From the NCBI GenBank assembly GCA_036939755.1, contig JALLAZ010000370.1, positions 1-16,670 of the forward strand: a DNA stretch of 16,670 nt, given 5' to 3'. The notes under the pieces were generated by a model, which made no database searches, was not told the origin of the DNA, and saw only the letters and a program-made list of their open reading frames with translations. This document shows, in pieces, positions 16,331 to 16,670 of the stretch. The stretch comes from Stephanodiscus triporus (Eukaryota > Bacillariophyta > Thalassiosirophyceae > Thalassiosirales > Thalassiosiraceae). Position numbers and translations under genes: made by a program. Each line of letters opens with the position of its first letter. Position 1 is the first letter of the stretch.

Positions 16331-16670
16331 TCGCGGTCGTTGTCGCCGTCTGCGGTCGCGAAAAAGCCTGGGGGTTCGATGCCTCCATCCCTTTCCCCTG
16401 CCCGGGTTACACGTTGCATCAAGTCACGTGACTTGATATTACTTGGCCCTGTTTATTCACCATACACCATCACCATACACTCTTAACAGCTTTTTACTCT
16501 CTAAGATACCGTCACATGTACATAGCAATTACATGATATTTTGTGACCATCGGTGTCAACCATGGTGTCCGGTCACGATGGCCCCTACCATTGCCCATAA
16601 CTGGGCGACGCCCAAAGTAAGCACATTGATGTCATCCCCACACTGTGGGCGATCATCCCTGCACTTGGTA
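16331..16670. promoter_or_regulatory. Upstream region of the Sac1 gene
   Basis: This is the 5' flank of the minus-strand Sac1 gene up to the window edge. It holds a 20-bp palindrome centred on CACGTG (16418-16437) and a duplicated CACCATACAC motif (about 16458-16480). No coding region is recognised; the rest may belong to another locus. Confidence 0.4.
16418..16437. promoter_or_regulatory. 20-bp perfect palindrome with CACGTG core
   Basis: The half-site ATCAAGTCAC is followed by its exact reverse complement, giving a CACGTG (G-box/E-box) core. It lies about 90 bp upstream of the most distal Sac1 ATG. CACGTG is a known target of bHLH and bZIP dimers; a specific regulator is not identifiable. 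Confidence 0.55.

Overview
The window looks like nuclear DNA of a unicellular eukaryote, most likely a diatom (stramenopile). The reasons are spliceosomal GT-AG introns, proteins crowded with Gln, Asp, Thr and Ser tracts, a plastid protein whose N-terminus has the diatom-type signal-peptide/Phe junction, and a fragment of a propeller-repeat family that I associate with diatom genomes. No database search was possible; family names rest on recognised motifs.

Layout. 106-2318 (+): three-exon gene for a PH-like-domain protein with three NPF motifs. 2319-6690: a less GC-rich accessory island. It holds a ~2 kb element with ~98-bp terminal inverted repeats (2949-4973), a decayed ORF with a zinc knuckle, and an array of GTGTGATATT-type repeats on a ~30-bp spacing. 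A broken propeller-repeat gene (4986-5983), itself built from a ~530-bp tandem duplication, starts at the element's right edge. About 700 bp of unrecognised DNA follows. 6696-8180 (-): an ArfGAP-fold protein of the AGFG/Hrb type with DPF motifs. 9087-10321 (-): a two-exon plastid protein resembling DUF1118/RIQ thylakoid proteins. 10835-12211 (+): a 2-oxoglutarate/Fe(II) prolyl hydroxylase resembling EGLN/PHD. 12587-16330 (-): a Sac1-type phosphoinositide phosphatase with a C-terminal membrane segment.

Three of the five intact genes (PH/NPF protein, AGFG-like protein, Sac1) belong to phosphoinositide and membrane-traffic biology. In a eukaryote this proximity need not mean co-regulation. The plastid gene and the hydroxylase are divergent and share an upstream region; the hydroxylase and Sac1 genes converge.

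Most worth a second look: the TIR element with its phased repeat array and zinc-knuckle ORF; the propeller pseudogene cut at the element's edge; long cytosine runs upstream of the 3' splice site in all three introns; a 20-bp perfect palindrome centred on CACGTG upstream of Sac1; an ArfGAP fold apparently lacking its arginine finger; and a RIQ-like protein in an alga with no green-type grana.
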